Under the pieces are notes generated by a model, which was not told the origin of the DNA, did not search any database, and worked only from the letters and a program-made list of their open reading frames with translations. A DNA stretch of 6,256 nt, taken from positions 1 to 6,256 of the forward strand of contig DPVW01000449.1 in assembly GCA_003529325.1 (NCBI GenBank). Reading direction: 5' to 3'. Both the position numbers and the translations under genes were made by a program. The DNA is from Candidatus Latescibacterota bacterium. GTDB lineage: Bacteria > Latescibacterota > UBA2968 > UBA8231. Shown here piece by piece: positions 6,200-6,256 of the stretch; the stretch's first letter is position 1; each line of letters starts with the position of its first letter.

Positions 6200-6256
6200 T
6201 CTATACCTGTATCTCAAACGACTCTAAGTCCTTGCTGAACAATTAGATGGAACTGC

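Overview
The window is GC-rich bacterial DNA with tightly packed genes, non-ATG starts and very short intergenic gaps. No rRNA, tRNA, phage, IS or CRISPR sequence is visible, so the host cannot be named firmly. The gene set is an enolase-superfamily dehydratase, an HpcH/HpaI aldolase, a Gfo/Idh/MocA oxidoreductase and an Nramp-like membrane protein. Such a mix would fit an uncultivated organic-matter degrader (for example Chloroflexota, Gemmatimonadota, Poribacteria or Latescibacterota). That placement is inference only.

Layout. Positions 1-267 hold no gene I can support, only several small GC-rich inverted repeats. From about 2419 leftwards to 268 runs a two-gene minus-strand operon: an HpcH/HpaI-type class II aldolase first, then a mandelate racemase/enolase-superfamily acid-sugar dehydratase, 4 nt apart if the GTG start is used. 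A divergent control region (about 2420-2609) contains a leader hairpin and a cluster of AGCTT half-sites. From 2610 rightwards runs a two-gene plus-strand operon: a Gfo/Idh/MocA oxidoreductase (TTG start), coupled through an ATGA overlap to an 11-helix Nramp-superfamily-like transporter. A convergent minus-strand gene, 5155-6153, encodes a FemAB/GNAT-like acyltransferase. Its stop codon overlaps the transporter stop codon by 4 nt. At the right edge a near-consensus sigma-70 promoter (TTGACA, 17 nt, TATATT) points out of the window.

How the genes may work together. The four central genes look like one divergently transcribed catabolic module for a sugar or sugar acid. A plausible route is oxidation by the Gfo/Idh/MocA enzyme, dehydration to a 2-keto-3-deoxy acid by the enolase-superfamily enzyme, and retro-aldol cleavage to pyruvate plus an aldehyde by the HpcH/HpaI enzyme. 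The most unusual member is the transporter. It has the Nramp-like architecture but lacks both canonical metal-binding motifs (DPGN in helix 1 and MPH in helix 6), so its substrate is probably not the usual Mn2+/Fe2+. The substrate of the pathway cannot be read from the sequence.
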